Below the pieces are notes generated by a model. The model searched no databases, was not told the DNA's origin, and was given only the letters and a program-made list of their open reading frames with translations. The position numbers and the translations under genes were made by a program. Shown here in pieces: positions 53,037 to 61,400 of a stretch of 64,000 bases of DNA. How positions within the stretch are numbered: position 1 is the first letter of the stretch; each line of letters begins with the position of its first letter. The DNA comes from Pseudomonas sp. Bout1 (lineage in GTDB: Bacteria > Pseudomonadota > Gammaproteobacteria > Pseudomonadales > Pseudomonadaceae): positions 5,471,001 to 5,535,000 of the forward strand of contig NZ_JAVIWK010000001.1 of the NCBI RefSeq assembly GCF_034314165.1. Reading direction: 5' to 3'.

Positions 53037-53639
53037 ATGAAGCTGTATTTTTTGCCGAATGCCTGTTCCCTCGCTGCCCATATCGTATTGCTGGAAGCGG
53101 GTTTGCCGTTTGAACTGAATCGCATCGACAACCAGAAAAAAACCACCGCCGACGGCGAAGATTTCCTGCTCATCAACCCCAAGGGCTACGTGCCTGCACT
53201 GCGCCTGGATAATGGTGAGGTGCTGACCGAAGGTGCCGCCATCCTGCAGTACCTGGCCGACCTTGCGCCGCGGGCCAGCCTGGCGCCGGTGAATGGCAGC
53301 TGGGAGCGGATACGGTTGCAGGAGTGGCTGAATTTTGTCGGCAGCGAGATCCATGGCGGGCTGGCTGTGTTGTTCAAAGACGCGATCGCGCAGGAAGTAA
53401 AAGCACTGTTCAAGGCCACGCTGTTCAAGCGGTTTGCGATTCTGGTGCAGACGCTGGAGCGTCAGGATTACCTGCTGGGCGCACAGTACTCGGTGGCGGA
53501 TGCGTACCTGTTTGTGGTGCTGCGTTGGGCGCGATTGTTTGATATCGATTTGCAGCAGTGGCCGGCGCTGGCAGAATTTCAGCAGCGGGTAGGCGAACGG
53601 CCGGCGGTGATTGCCGCCCTTGCCGCTGAAAATCCATGA
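53037..53639 (+). CDS. Glutathione S-transferase (beta-class-like)
   Basis: 200 aa from ATG 53037 (GGAG upstream). The N-terminus MKLYFLPNACSLAAHIVLLE carries the Cys10-Ser11 pair typical of bacterial beta-class GSTs; NPKGYVPALRLDNGEVLTEG contains the cis-Pro and the E-G/S glutathione contact. The C-terminal domain has YSVADAYLFVVLRWARL with the N-capping Asp. Likely conjugates or reduces electrophiles with glutathione. Controlled, by position, by the divergent LysR gene. Confidence 0.93.
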   Translation: MKLYFLPNACSLAAHIVLLEAGLPFELNRIDNQKKTTADGEDFLLINPKGYVPALRLDNGEVLTEGAAILQYLADLAPRASLAPVNGSWERIRLQEWLNFVGSEIHGGLAVLFKDAIAQEVKALFKATLFKRFAILVQTLERQDYLLGAQYSVADAYLFVVLRWARLFDIDLQQWPALAEFQQRVGERPAVIAALAAENP

Positions 53640-53657
53640 CCTGAAATGCGATCAACC

Positions 53658-53729
53658 TGTAGGCGCTGGCTTGCCTGCGATAGCGATGGTGAATCCAACA
53701 CCGCTATCGCAGGCAAGCCAGCTCCCACA
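53658..53729. repeat. REP/REPIN-type inverted repeat, family A
   Basis: TGTAGGCGCTGGCTTGCCTG faces CGCAGGCAAGCCAGCTCCCA. Non-coding, between the convergent GST and ammonia-lyase-family genes. Confidence 0.88.
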
Positions 53730-53745
53730 TGGGTTCTTCGTTGGT

Positions 53746-55140
53746 TTAGAGAATGAGGTTCAAGCCATCGTTTTCGATGAATGCACTTAACGCCAACACA
53801 TCCACCGACCCCGAGCGATCCTGATCCAGGTGCGCCACCCGGCTGCGTACCGCCTGATGAATGCGCCGGGTGCCCTGCCCCAATTGAAGCGGGCCGCGCA
53901 GGTCCACCGCCTGCGCGGCCACGATTAACTCAATACTGGCCAGCCACACCACGCGCTGTACCAGTTGCCGGGTTTTCTCGACGACCGCCAGCGCCTGTCC
54001 CGCATAATCTTCCACGCGATCGGCCACCGGCACACTCACCGCCGGAATCGGATTGGCCAAATGCCCGATCTCTGCCATCAACGCCGAACTGGTGCGCTGC
54101 AAGGCCGCCATGCCCACGTGCCCGGGCTGGTTGATCAAAAAGCGCGGCAGTTCACTGGAAGCCGGCGACAACAGTTTGGCAATCCGCTCGGCGCTGCACA
54201 CCGCCAAGCGGCTCAACGCCAGGCCCAAGCCTTCCGCCGCCAGCGCCAGGTGCGTGCTGTCGAAATTCGCCGTGGCCAGCACGCGCGCGTCTTCACTGAT
54301 CAACGCCGGATTGTCCGCACCGCTGGCCAGTTCCAGTTCGATCAACTCGCGCAACGCCTGCACTGTCTGCTGCGCCGCGCCCTGAACCACGGTGGCACAC
54401 CGAAAGCTCAACGGGTCTTGCAAGCGACGCGGGTGATCGGCCAATTCGCCGCCATCGACTAACCGCAGCAACGCCGCTGACTGTTCACTCTGCCCCGGCG
54501 CCGGGCGCAACCGCGAAGCCCAAGGCTGGAAAGGACTGAGGTTGGCCCGATAGCCTTCACACGACAACGCCAGCCCCGCCATCACGGCCTGCAATGCCTG
54601 TTCGGCCCCGGCCACCAGCAACGCCCCGAGGCCGATGCTGGCGGCGTTGGCCGACACCAGTGCCAGGCCATCCTTGCCCGTCAGTGGCACGTTGAGCGCC
54701 AGGCTTAAATGCGCCAGTGGGGCAAGGTCGCTCTCGCCCAACGAACCGAGCAATGGCACCTCAGGCTCGATGCCAGAGTTGAGCAAATCCATCAGCGCCT
54801 GCGCCGCCCTCGGCGAAATCCCCGAACGCCCTTGGGCCAAACCTGCCAAACGGGCGGCGGTGATCGCGCGTAATTCCTGTCGATTGGCCAGGCGCCCCAC
54901 GCCCACCGCACGCCCCAAAGGAATGCTTGCCTGCACGGGCGCTACCGGCGTGTCCACCGCCGCACCGAGGCCGGTGGTCACGCCATAAATCGGCGCGCCT
55001 TGCGCCACCAGCCGCAGCAACAGTTGATGCCCTTCGTCGATACGCTGGCGGGCGGCAGCGCTGAAGTCAGCCGGCGCGTCTTGGCGGGCAATCGACAGCA
55101 AACCCTCAATCGTCAAACCACAGGGGTCGAAGTGAATCAT
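53746..55140 (-). CDS. Histidine/aromatic ammonia-lyase family protein lacking the MIO motif
   Basis: 464 aa from ATG 55140, somewhat shorter than HutH. The family fold is clear: IYGVTTGLGAAVDTPV (the Tyr loop), RLQDPLSFRCATVVQGAAQQ, and SGADNPALISED. However, where active enzymes have G-A-S-G-D-L, this one reads GSLGESDLAPLAHL, so Ala-Ser-Gly is absent and one residue is missing. Ammonia-lyases need Ala-Ser-Gly to form the electrophilic MIO group, so classical lyase chemistry is unlikely. The Asn of LALLNGT is also changed (LALVSAN). It is coupled by a four-base overlap to the cyclodeaminase-family gene upstream, so both probably act on one compound. Real function unknown. Confidence 0.82.
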   Translation of the reverse strand: MIHFDPCGLTIEGLLSIARQDAPADFSAAARQRIDEGHQLLLRLVAQGAPIYGVTTGLGAAVDTPVAPVQASIPLGRAVGVGRLANRQELRAITAARLAGLAQGRSGISPRAAQALMDLLNSGIEPEVPLLGSLGESDLAPLAHLSLALNVPLTGKDGLALVSANAASIGLGALLVAGAEQALQAVMAGLALSCEGYRANLSPFQPWASRLRPAPGQSEQSAALLRLVDGGELADHPRRLQDPLSFRCATVVQGAAQQTVQALRELIELELASGADNPALISEDARVLATANFDSTHLALAAEGLGLALSRLAVCSAERIAKLLSPASSELPRFLINQPGHVGMAALQRTSSALMAEIGHLANPIPAVSVPVADRVEDYAGQALAVVEKTRQLVQRVVWLASIELIVAAQAVDLRGPLQLGQGTRRIHQAVRSRVAHLDQDRSGSVDVLALSAFIENDGLNLIL

Positions 55141-56141
55141 GCCCAGCGCAACCGTTGGCCGATCCCCAGGCGTTTGGATTTTTCCAGCAGCGCATGGCCC
55201 AGGGCGATATCGCTGAGGCTCAAGCCGCGGTGCCAGAACAGGATGGTTTCTTCGGGAGTTTCCCGGCCGCTTTTCAAGCCGGCCACGATCTGCCCAAGCT
55301 CGGCATGCAAGGTCTCGGCGCTGAGTTTTCCGGCGTCGACATGGGCGCGCAATGCGCCGAACATCCCGCCCTTGCACTGGCCCCAATCGTCCACCACCAG
55401 CTTGTGCATGATGTCGGTCAACGACAACTCCACCGCGCTCATGGTGCCGTAGGGCACGACGAACGCGCCGGGTTTGATCCACCCGGTACGCAGCAACGGT
55501 TGCGGCTGATCCAGGCGTGAAGCCTCGACCACGATATCGGCGCCACGCACCGTGGACTCCCAATCGTCGGTGACAATCACCGGCTTGCCGAGGTCGCGGC
55601 GCAGGCGTTCGGCAAAAGCTTCGCGGCTTTCACTGCGGCGTGAGTGCACGCGGATTTCGTCGAAGTCGAACAGGTGGTCCAGCAGCCGCACGTTCCAATA
55701 CGCGGTGCCACGGGCACCGATGTGCGCAAGGACTTTACTGTCGGGCCGGGCCAGGTATTTGGCACCGATGGCGGTGACCGCGCCGGTACGCATGTCGGTG
55801 ATCGCCGAGGCGTCGAGGATGGCTTTGGGGATGCCGGTGGCCGGGTCCAGCAGGTTGAGAATCGCCAGTTCCGAGGGCAGGCCCTTGCGGTAGTTGTCGA
55901 CAAAATCGCCCACCACCTTGACCCCGGCGTAGCCGATTGCGCCGCCCAGCACACCGCGCAGCACGTTGAAGTGGCCGTTGATTTCGCCGCCGGGAATCAG
56001 GTGCATGCGCGGCTCGATCACCGCCTCGCTGCGGCCCTGGATGGCCAGGCTGGCTTCGATGGCGTTGAGGATTTCGTCGTTGGTCAGGGCCAGTTCGTCG
56101 ATGTCCAGGCCGTTGAGGAAGTCGATGTAGATCGGTTGCAT
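55137..56141 (-). CDS. Ornithine cyclodeaminase/mu-crystallin family protein
   Basis: 334 aa from ATG 56141. NAD-binding Rossmann part: VLAHIGARGTAYWNVRLLDH near residue 140, EIRVHSRRSESREAFAERL; before it, GVKVVGDFVDNYRKGLPSEL and DASAITDMRTGAVTAIGAKY are the family's catalytic blocks. Members deaminate ornithine to proline or reduce imines (ketimine reductase, SbnB-like opine steps). It overlaps the ammonia-lyase-family gene by four bases. Its substrate is likely the compound handled by the binding proteins and TonB receptor upstream; this is inference. Confidence 0.88.
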   Translation of the reverse strand: MQPIYIDFLNGLDIDELALTNDEILNAIEASLAIQGRSEAVIEPRMHLIPGGEINGHFNVLRGVLGGAIGYAGVKVVGDFVDNYRKGLPSELAILNLLDPATGIPKAILDASAITDMRTGAVTAIGAKYLARPDSKVLAHIGARGTAYWNVRLLDHLFDFDEIRVHSRRSESREAFAERLRRDLGKPVIVTDDWESTVRGADIVVEASRLDQPQPLLRTGWIKPGAFVVPYGTMSAVELSLTDIMHKLVVDDWGQCKGGMFGALRAHVDAGKLSAETLHAELGQIVAGLKSGRETPEETILFWHRGLSLSDIALGHALLEKSKRLGIGQRLRWA

Positions 56142-56186
56142 GGTCTGCTCACTGATGGGTTGCGATGGGGCCTTGAGAAAGGACCT

Positions 56187-56375
56187 TTTTGTGGCTGGGA
56201 GGGTTTTGTGGCTGGGAGGATCTTTGTGGCTGGGAGGGTTTTTGTGGTGAGGGGGCTTGTCCCCCGTTGGGCCGCGAAGCGGCCCCAATGAAGTCGCCGA
56301 GGGTTTCAGGCAGAGCGGGGTGACAGGTTTCGGGGCTGCTTCGCAGCCCAGCGGGGGACAAGCCCCCTCACTACA
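56187..56375. repeat. REP element, family B variant, with tandem GTGGCTGGGAGG units
   Basis: Three direct TTTGTGGCTGGGAGG units (56187-56240) lead into GTGGTGAGGGGGCTTGTCCC and the mirrored arm GGGGGACAAGCCCCCTCACT, with a GCCGCGAAGCGGC hairpin inside. It separates the cyclodeaminase-family gene from the binding-protein gene. Confidence 0.82.
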
Positions 56376-56415
56376 AAAGTCTTCTCTGCACAGGGGTATT
56401 TGCATAGCGGAAACG

Positions 56416-57342
56416 TTAGGGGGCCTGGAACACGACTTGCTGTACATCGACCTTTTTCGGAATCAGGCCATTGGCGAAAAACGCGTCGGCCGTGCCTTGT
56501 TGGGTGGCGATGTCCGTCGCGTTCAAAGGTCGGCTCGGGGTCGGCGAGCGATGCTGGAAGTAGCTTTCCACCACCGCCGGCTGCAAGCCCAAGGTCTTGG
56601 CCATCAGCGCGACGCTTTGATCATGCTGGTCCAGCGACAACCGTTGGGCCTGGGCAAACACCTTGAGAATCGCGGCAATCGCTTGCGGGTGCTGCTGGGC
56701 AAACGGGCCGCTGGCGATAAAGAAACTGCCTGCCGGGTTCAGCCCTTGGCCATCTCCCAGCACCTTTGCCGAACCGTCCACCACAGCCGCCGAGTAGTAC
56801 GGGTCCCACACCACCCAGGCGTCGACCTTGCCTTGTTCAAACGCAGCGCGGCCGTCGGAGGGCGACAGGTACACCACGTTCACGTCCTTCCACTGCAAGC
56901 CGGCACGCAGCAAGCTTTTGAGGAACAGGTTGTGGGCGCTGGAGCCCTTGAGCAGCGCCACGCGCTTGCCCTTGAGCTCGGCCACGCTGTGCACGGTGCT
57001 GTCCTTGGGCAACAGGATGGCTTCGGTGCGGCCGTCATTCGGTTCGACGCCGATGTAGCGCATGTCGATGCCGGCGGCCTGGGCGAAGATCGGCGGGATG
57101 TCGCCGATATTGCCGATGTCGATGCTGCCGCCGTTCAAGGCTTCGATCAGCGGTGGGCCGCCAAGGAACTCGATCCACTCGACCTTGGTGCCCGGCAGCC
57201 CCTGTTCGAACAGGTGATGCTCACGGGCGAGCACCATGCTCACCGAGCTTTTCTGGTAACCGACACGCAGGGTGGCGGGCTCTGCTGCCAGCAGTGGCCC
57301 GGCGCACAGCGCCAACAGTGTGGCTGCGATGAGCTTGCGCAT
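56416..57342 (-). CDS. Periplasmic sulfonate-type (SsuA/TauA-like) binding protein
   Basis: 308 aa. Signal peptide 1-19 (LIAATLLALCAGPLLA, cleavage before AEPAT). Binding-protein marks: TLRVGYQKSSVSMVLAREHH, VEWIEFLGGPPLIEALNGGS, IDIGNIGDIPPIFAQAAGID, and VDAWVVWDPYYSAAVVDGSA. This is the SsuA/NitT-TauT type, which binds aliphatic sulfonates and related small compounds. No permease or ATPase gene lies beside it. The start overlaps the stop of the OpuAC-type gene by one base (TGATG). Confidence 0.9.
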   Translation of the reverse strand: MRKLIAATLLALCAGPLLAAEPATLRVGYQKSSVSMVLAREHHLFEQGLPGTKVEWIEFLGGPPLIEALNGGSIDIGNIGDIPPIFAQAAGIDMRYIGVEPNDGRTEAILLPKDSTVHSVAELKGKRVALLKGSSAHNLFLKSLLRAGLQWKDVNVVYLSPSDGRAAFEQGKVDAWVVWDPYYSAAVVDGSAKVLGDGQGLNPAGSFFIASGPFAQQHPQAIAAILKVFAQAQRLSLDQHDQSVALMAKTLGLQPAVVESYFQHRSPTPSRPLNATDIATQQGTADAFFANGLIPKKVDVQQVVFQAP

Positions 57343-58355
57343 CAGAGACTCCCTTTAACCTTGGCCGCGACGTCTGCCGGCACCCATTGCTGCCAGACCT
57401 GCGGTTGTTCTTTCAGGAACGCTTCGGCCACTTGACGCGGCGCGGTGCGTTTCTCGGCCATTTGCGCGAGGATGCCGTTGAGCAGGTCAATCGGCAGGTC
57501 GACCTTTTCAAAGAATGTGACCAGTTGCGGGTACTGCGCCTTGAACGGCGCCGACACGCCAATCGCCAACCGCGCCGGCATCGAACGGGTGCCGATGGGG
57601 TGCGGGTTGTTGGCGTCGGCCAGGGTCTTCCAGGCGTCGGCGTTGAACGGTGGTTCTTCCAGTTTGATCAGCTTGAAGCGACCCAGCAGCGGCGTCGGCG
57701 ACCAGTAGTAGAACAGCACCGGCTTGCCGCGACGGATCGACGAAGCCACCTCGGCGTCCAGCGCCGCGCCGGAACCGGTGCGGAAGTTGACGAAGCTGTC
57801 GGTCAGGCCGTAAGCCTTGAGTTTCTGGCTGTTGACGATCTCGGAGGTCCAGCCGGTGGGGCTGTTGAGAAAGCGCCCACGGGTTGGGTCTTCGGGGTCG
57901 CGAAACACGTCTTTGTAGCGGGCCAGGTCGGCCACCGATTTAAGCTCCGGGGCCAGCGGCTTGATGCCACGCTCGGCGTCGCCCTTGATCACGTATTCGG
58001 GCACCCACCAGCCTTCGGTGGCGCCTTTGACGGTGTCGCCCAGGCCAAACACTTTGCCTTCGTTTTCGGCCTTGACCCAAGCAGGGCTGCGCCCGGCCCA
58101 TTCTTCGCCGATCACCTGGATATCGTCCTTGGCCAGGGCGGCCTCCAGGCTCACGGTGCTGCCGGGCAAGGTGTCGGTGGGCAGGCCGTAGCCCTTCTCG
58201 ACGATCAGGCGCAGCACCTCGGTGATCAGGCTGCCGCTTTCCCAAGTGATGTCACCGAAGTGGATCGGCTTGGCAGGTTCGGCGGCCGTGGCTGATTGTG
58301 CCAGGACGGTGAGTGCCAATAGCGAGCCACCGAGCAGGTTCTTGATTGTTTTCAT
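57342..58355 (-). CDS. Glycine betaine/choline-type (OpuAC) binding protein
   Basis: 337 aa. Signal peptide 1-24 (LLGGSLLALTVLAQSATA, cleavage before AEPAK). OpuAC marks: PIHFGDITWESGSLITEVLR, LPGSTVSLEAALAKDDIQVI, EEWAGRSPAWVKAENEG, VLFYYWSPTPLLGRFKLIKL. The aromatic residues W and Y fit the cage for quaternary amines. It lacks a permease/ATPase partner in the window. Coupled by overlap to the SsuA-like gene downstream. The pair may feed one shared transporter elsewhere, or act with the TonB receptor. Confidence 0.9.
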   Translation of the reverse strand: MKTIKNLLGGSLLALTVLAQSATAAEPAKPIHFGDITWESGSLITEVLRLIVEKGYGLPTDTLPGSTVSLEAALAKDDIQVIGEEWAGRSPAWVKAENEGKVFGLGDTVKGATEGWWVPEYVIKGDAERGIKPLAPELKSVADLARYKDVFRDPEDPTRGRFLNSPTGWTSEIVNSQKLKAYGLTDSFVNFRTGSGAALDAEVASSIRRGKPVLFYYWSPTPLLGRFKLIKLEEPPFNADAWKTLADANNPHPIGTRSMPARLAIGVSAPFKAQYPQLVTFFEKVDLPIDLLNGILAQMAEKRTAPRQVAEAFLKEQPQVWQQWVPADVAAKVKGSL

Positions 58356-58390
58356 GTGTTACCTCTTGGTGATTCCATGAAGAGTGCTCT

Positions 58391-58485
58391 TGTGGCGAGG
58401 GAGCTTGCTCCCGCTGGACTGCGCAGCAGGCCCAAAGTTCTTGGGGCCGCTACGCGCCCCAGCGAGAGCAAGCTCCCTCGCCACA
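58391..58485. repeat. REP element, family B
   Basis: TGTGGCGAGGGAGCTTGCTC and GAGCAAGCTCCCTCGCCACA flank GGACTGCGCAGCAGGCCC and GGGGCCGCTACGCGCCCC. Lies between the OpuAC-type gene and the TonB receptor gene. Confidence 0.87.
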
Positions 58486-58501
58486 GGTTTTGCATCAGGG
58501 T

Positions 58502-61141
58502 TTAAAAGTCATAACTGAGCCGCGTGTAGTAGAACGCCCCTTCCGGCGCCGTCGGCGACAGGTAGCTGTATTGCTGGCCCGGGGTCTGGCGCAAACGGGT
58601 GTTGTAGTCGTCAGGTTTGCTGTCGAACAGGTTGTTGACGCCCACCGACACCCGCAGTTGTTTGGTGAAGGCGTAGTTCACGTCCAGGTCGGTGGTCCAT
58701 TGCGCACCAAAGGTCTGGTCGTACTGCGCGTTGGCTTCGCTGGAGGCATATTTGCGGTACTTGCCGTAACGGGTTTCGTTGAGGGCGATGGTCCATTGGT
58801 TGAGCTTGTGGATCGCGCCAAACACCAGTTTGTCTTCCGGGTAGCCGTGCTCCAAAAAGCCTCGGGACTCGCGAGTCAGCACTTCAAAGCCGTTGGGGTT
58901 TTCGTGGATTTTCTCGATGGTGGTGCGGGCCTTGGTGTAGCCCGCCGACAGGTTCAGGTTGCCGAACTGTTCAAGGTCCAGGTTGTACTTGCCCACGATG
59001 TCGACGCCGCGGGTGCGGGTATCGGCGGCGTTGGTCATGAACTGCGCCCAGGAGTACTGGCCGTAGCCGGCGTCCTTGAGGATCTGCTCGGCCAGCGGCC
59101 CGGAAATACCGCCGCTGAACAGCAGGCGATCACGAATCGAAATCTGGTAGGCGTCGATGGTCAGGGACGCCTGGTCGGTTGGGCGCAGCACCAGGCCCAG
59201 GGAGTAGTTGGTCGACTTCTCGGGCTTGAGCGGCTGGGCACCCAAGGCGCGGGCGGCCGGGTTATCGGCCGGCAGCATGCGGGTCAACACCGGGTTGCCG
59301 TTGGCGTCGAGGTTGGTGGTGGTGGTCCATGAGGTGCCGATCTGCCCCAGGCTGGGCGCGTGGTAGGCGTTGTTGACCGTGGCCCGCAGGCCGACTTTGG
59401 GGGTGAAGTCATAACGCGCCGAGAGCTTGCCGGTGGTGGCCGAACCGAAGTCCGAGTAGTGCTCGGTACGCCCGGCAATGCCGACCTGGAGCTTGTCGGT
59501 AACCTGGTTTTCGAGGCCGAAGTACACGCCGCCCACATCACGCTTGAAGGTGCCGGCGTCGTCCGGGGTCAGGCCTGACGCCTGCACCGCGCCGACCTGC
59601 ACGCCATCAATGCCGCCGTAGGAGTAGGAATCGTAGTCGCCCGCCTCCAGCCGGTATTGTTCATGCCGGTAGGCAACGCCTGCCGACACGGTGAGCGGGT
59701 GGGTCGACCAGTCGACGTTCAAGTCCTTGGCGTAATCCAGGGTGATGTTGGTCTGGTCGTTGACCAGCGTGGCGACGTTGAACTTGGTCGGGCTGTTCAG
59801 GCCATAGCTCGGGTTGACGGTGTTGAATGCCAGTTCGTCGTGCTCGTCGCGGCCGTAGGTGGCGCTCAAATCGAAGCGGCCGATGCTCTCGTCTTCATAG
59901 CGGGTGCCGACAGTGATGGCGCCGTCTTCATAGCGATAGCGGTATTTCGGGATGGTGCCGTTAGGGTAGATCCCGGCCACGTTGTTGGGGCTGCTGGCCA
60001 GCAGCGGCGGCGTGTTGTTGACCGAGGTGTCCTGGCCGAAGGTGGCGAAGCTGTAGAGGCGCCATTGGTCGTTCAGGCCGATTTCGGCGTTGGCCGCCAG
60101 GTTGTATTTGTCACGCCCGGCACCGCCCCAGCGCGGGTCTTGTACCTGGCCGTCGGCGACGTATTTATCGCCGATGTCATCGGGTTTGTTGTTCAGGGTG
60201 TTGAAGCTCAGGGTAAGAAAGCCGTCGCCCGGCAAGCCGATGCCGTACCAGCCGTCGGTGGTTTTGCTGAAGCCGTCGCCCTGGGCGTATTTGCCCAGTT
60301 GGGTGTTGATGCCGCCACCGCTGTCACGCTCCTTGAGCACGATGTTGACCACCCCGGCGACCGCGTCAGAACCGTATTGCGCCGAGGCGCCATCGCGCAG
60401 CACTTCAACGTGGTCGATGGCGCTGATGGGGATCATGTCCAGGTCCACCGGCTGCGCCCCAATGAACGGCACGCCGCCGGAGATGTTCACCACCGCCGAG
60501 GTGTGCCGGCGCTTGCCGTTGATCAGCACCAGGGTCTGGTCGGGCGACAGGCCGCGCAGGGATGCGCCTTTGGGGTCTTGCCCACGGGTGGCGCTGTTGT
60601 TCTGCGGAAAGTTGAACGAGGGCAGTAGCTGGAACAGCGCCTGGTTAAGGCTGGTGGCGCCGGTTTGCTTGAGCTCTTCGGCGTTGATCACATCCACCGG
60701 GGCGCTACTGGTCAGGGCTGTGGCGTCGCTGCGACGGGTGCCGATGGCAACCACGCGGTCGAGGGTCGGTGCCTGGGCGGCAGCGGTTTGTGCCTTGATG
60801 CTGTTGCTGGCAGGCGCGACTTTGGCGCCTTCCTTGATGATGAAGGCACCGTCCGGGCTGACCTGGACTTGCAGGCCGGTGCCCTTGAGCGCGGCGTCTA
60901 CGGCCTGTTGCGCCGACAGTGAACCGTCGACGCGGGCCGAGGAATAGTTACCCAGCTGCGGCGTAAAGGAAATCACCTGGCCGCTCTGGCGGCTGATGTT
61001 CAGCAGCACCTCGTCCAGCGGGCCGGGGGCGATGTGGTAGACCTGGCGCGCGTCTTCGGCGCTGGCAGCGAACGACAGGAACAGGCTGGCCAACGGCACC
61101 AGGGCAAAGGTTCGAAGCGGTGTACGGTTGAATGGGCTCAT
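58502..61141 (-). CDS. TonB-dependent receptor with STN signalling domain (FecA-like)
   Basis: 879 aa from ATG 61141 (GGGGAG upstream). Signal peptide 1-28 (ALVPLASLFLSFAASA). STN secretin/TonB N-terminal domain at about 30-85 (GPLDEVLLNISRQSGQVISF), which contacts FecR. Plug domain about 120-250 (VDVINAEELKQTGATSLNQA, GLSPDQTLVLINGKRRHTSA, VEVLRDGASAQYGSDAVAGV). Then a 22-strand-type barrel, ending in Phe (FYYTRLSYDF) as outer-membrane proteins do. With the ECF sigma and FecR genes just upstream it makes a full surface-signalling system. The ligand is unknown; the downstream metabolic genes suggest an amino-acid-derived compound. Confidence 0.93.
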   Translation of the reverse strand: MSPFNRTPLRTFALVPLASLFLSFAASAEDARQVYHIAPGPLDEVLLNISRQSGQVISFTPQLGNYSSARVDGSLSAQQAVDAALKGTGLQVQVSPDGAFIIKEGAKVAPASNSIKAQTAAAQAPTLDRVVAIGTRRSDATALTSSAPVDVINAEELKQTGATSLNQALFQLLPSFNFPQNNSATRGQDPKGASLRGLSPDQTLVLINGKRRHTSAVVNISGGVPFIGAQPVDLDMIPISAIDHVEVLRDGASAQYGSDAVAGVVNIVLKERDSGGGINTQLGKYAQGDGFSKTTDGWYGIGLPGDGFLTLSFNTLNNKPDDIGDKYVADGQVQDPRWGGAGRDKYNLAANAEIGLNDQWRLYSFATFGQDTSVNNTPPLLASSPNNVAGIYPNGTIPKYRYRYEDGAITVGTRYEDESIGRFDLSATYGRDEHDELAFNTVNPSYGLNSPTKFNVATLVNDQTNITLDYAKDLNVDWSTHPLTVSAGVAYRHEQYRLEAGDYDSYSYGGIDGVQVGAVQASGLTPDDAGTFKRDVGGVYFGLENQVTDKLQVGIAGRTEHYSDFGSATTGKLSARYDFTPKVGLRATVNNAYHAPSLGQIGTSWTTTTNLDANGNPVLTRMLPADNPAARALGAQPLKPEKSTNYSLGLVLRPTDQASLTIDAYQISIRDRLLFSGGISGPLAEQILKDAGYGQYSWAQFMTNAADTRTRGVDIVGKYNLDLEQFGNLNLSAGYTKARTTIEKIHENPNGFEVLTRESRGFLEHGYPEDKLVFGAIHKLNQWTIALNETRYGKYRKYASSEANAQYDQTFGAQWTTDLDVNYAFTKQLRVSVGVNNLFDSKPDDYNTRLRQTPGQQYSYLSPTAPEGAFYYTRLSYDF

Positions 61142-61269
61142 GTTGGCTCCCCCCAAGGAAACTCCTGAACGCTGCTCCCCGCAGCGCCTACGGGAGTGAT
61201 GTGGGATGGCCAGGGCAAAACTTGCAGATCGTTTGGTTATGTCGTTAGAACTACAATCCCGTCCCCCCC

Positions 61270-61375
61270 GTAGGAGCTGTCGAGCCTCGGCGAGGCTGCG
61301 ATGGCAGCACCGCAGTTCCGACGGGATACCGAGGCGATCCTGACGCAGCCTCGCTAAAGCTCGACAGCTGCTACG
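61270..61375. repeat. Long inverted repeat, family C, second copy
   Basis: GTAGGAGCTGTCGAGCC faces AGCTCGACAGCTGCTAC, with inner arms GGCGAGGCTGCG and CGCAGCCTCGC. It has the same type as 35214-35326. It lies between the TonB receptor start and the fecR-like stop. Confidence 0.8.
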
Positions 61376-61400
61376 GGGGATGCTGCTGGCCTTGGGGTTT

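Noticed and set aside
52941..53354. A 138-codon N-terminal extension of the LysR gene at 52071-52940
   Set aside because: It runs antisense through the GST gene, has no LysR-like content, and the HTH begins normally at ATG 52940.
56142..56447. An N-terminal extension of the cyclodeaminase-family gene
   Set aside because: The extra codons translate the family B REP element; the family's N-terminus starts at ATG 56141.
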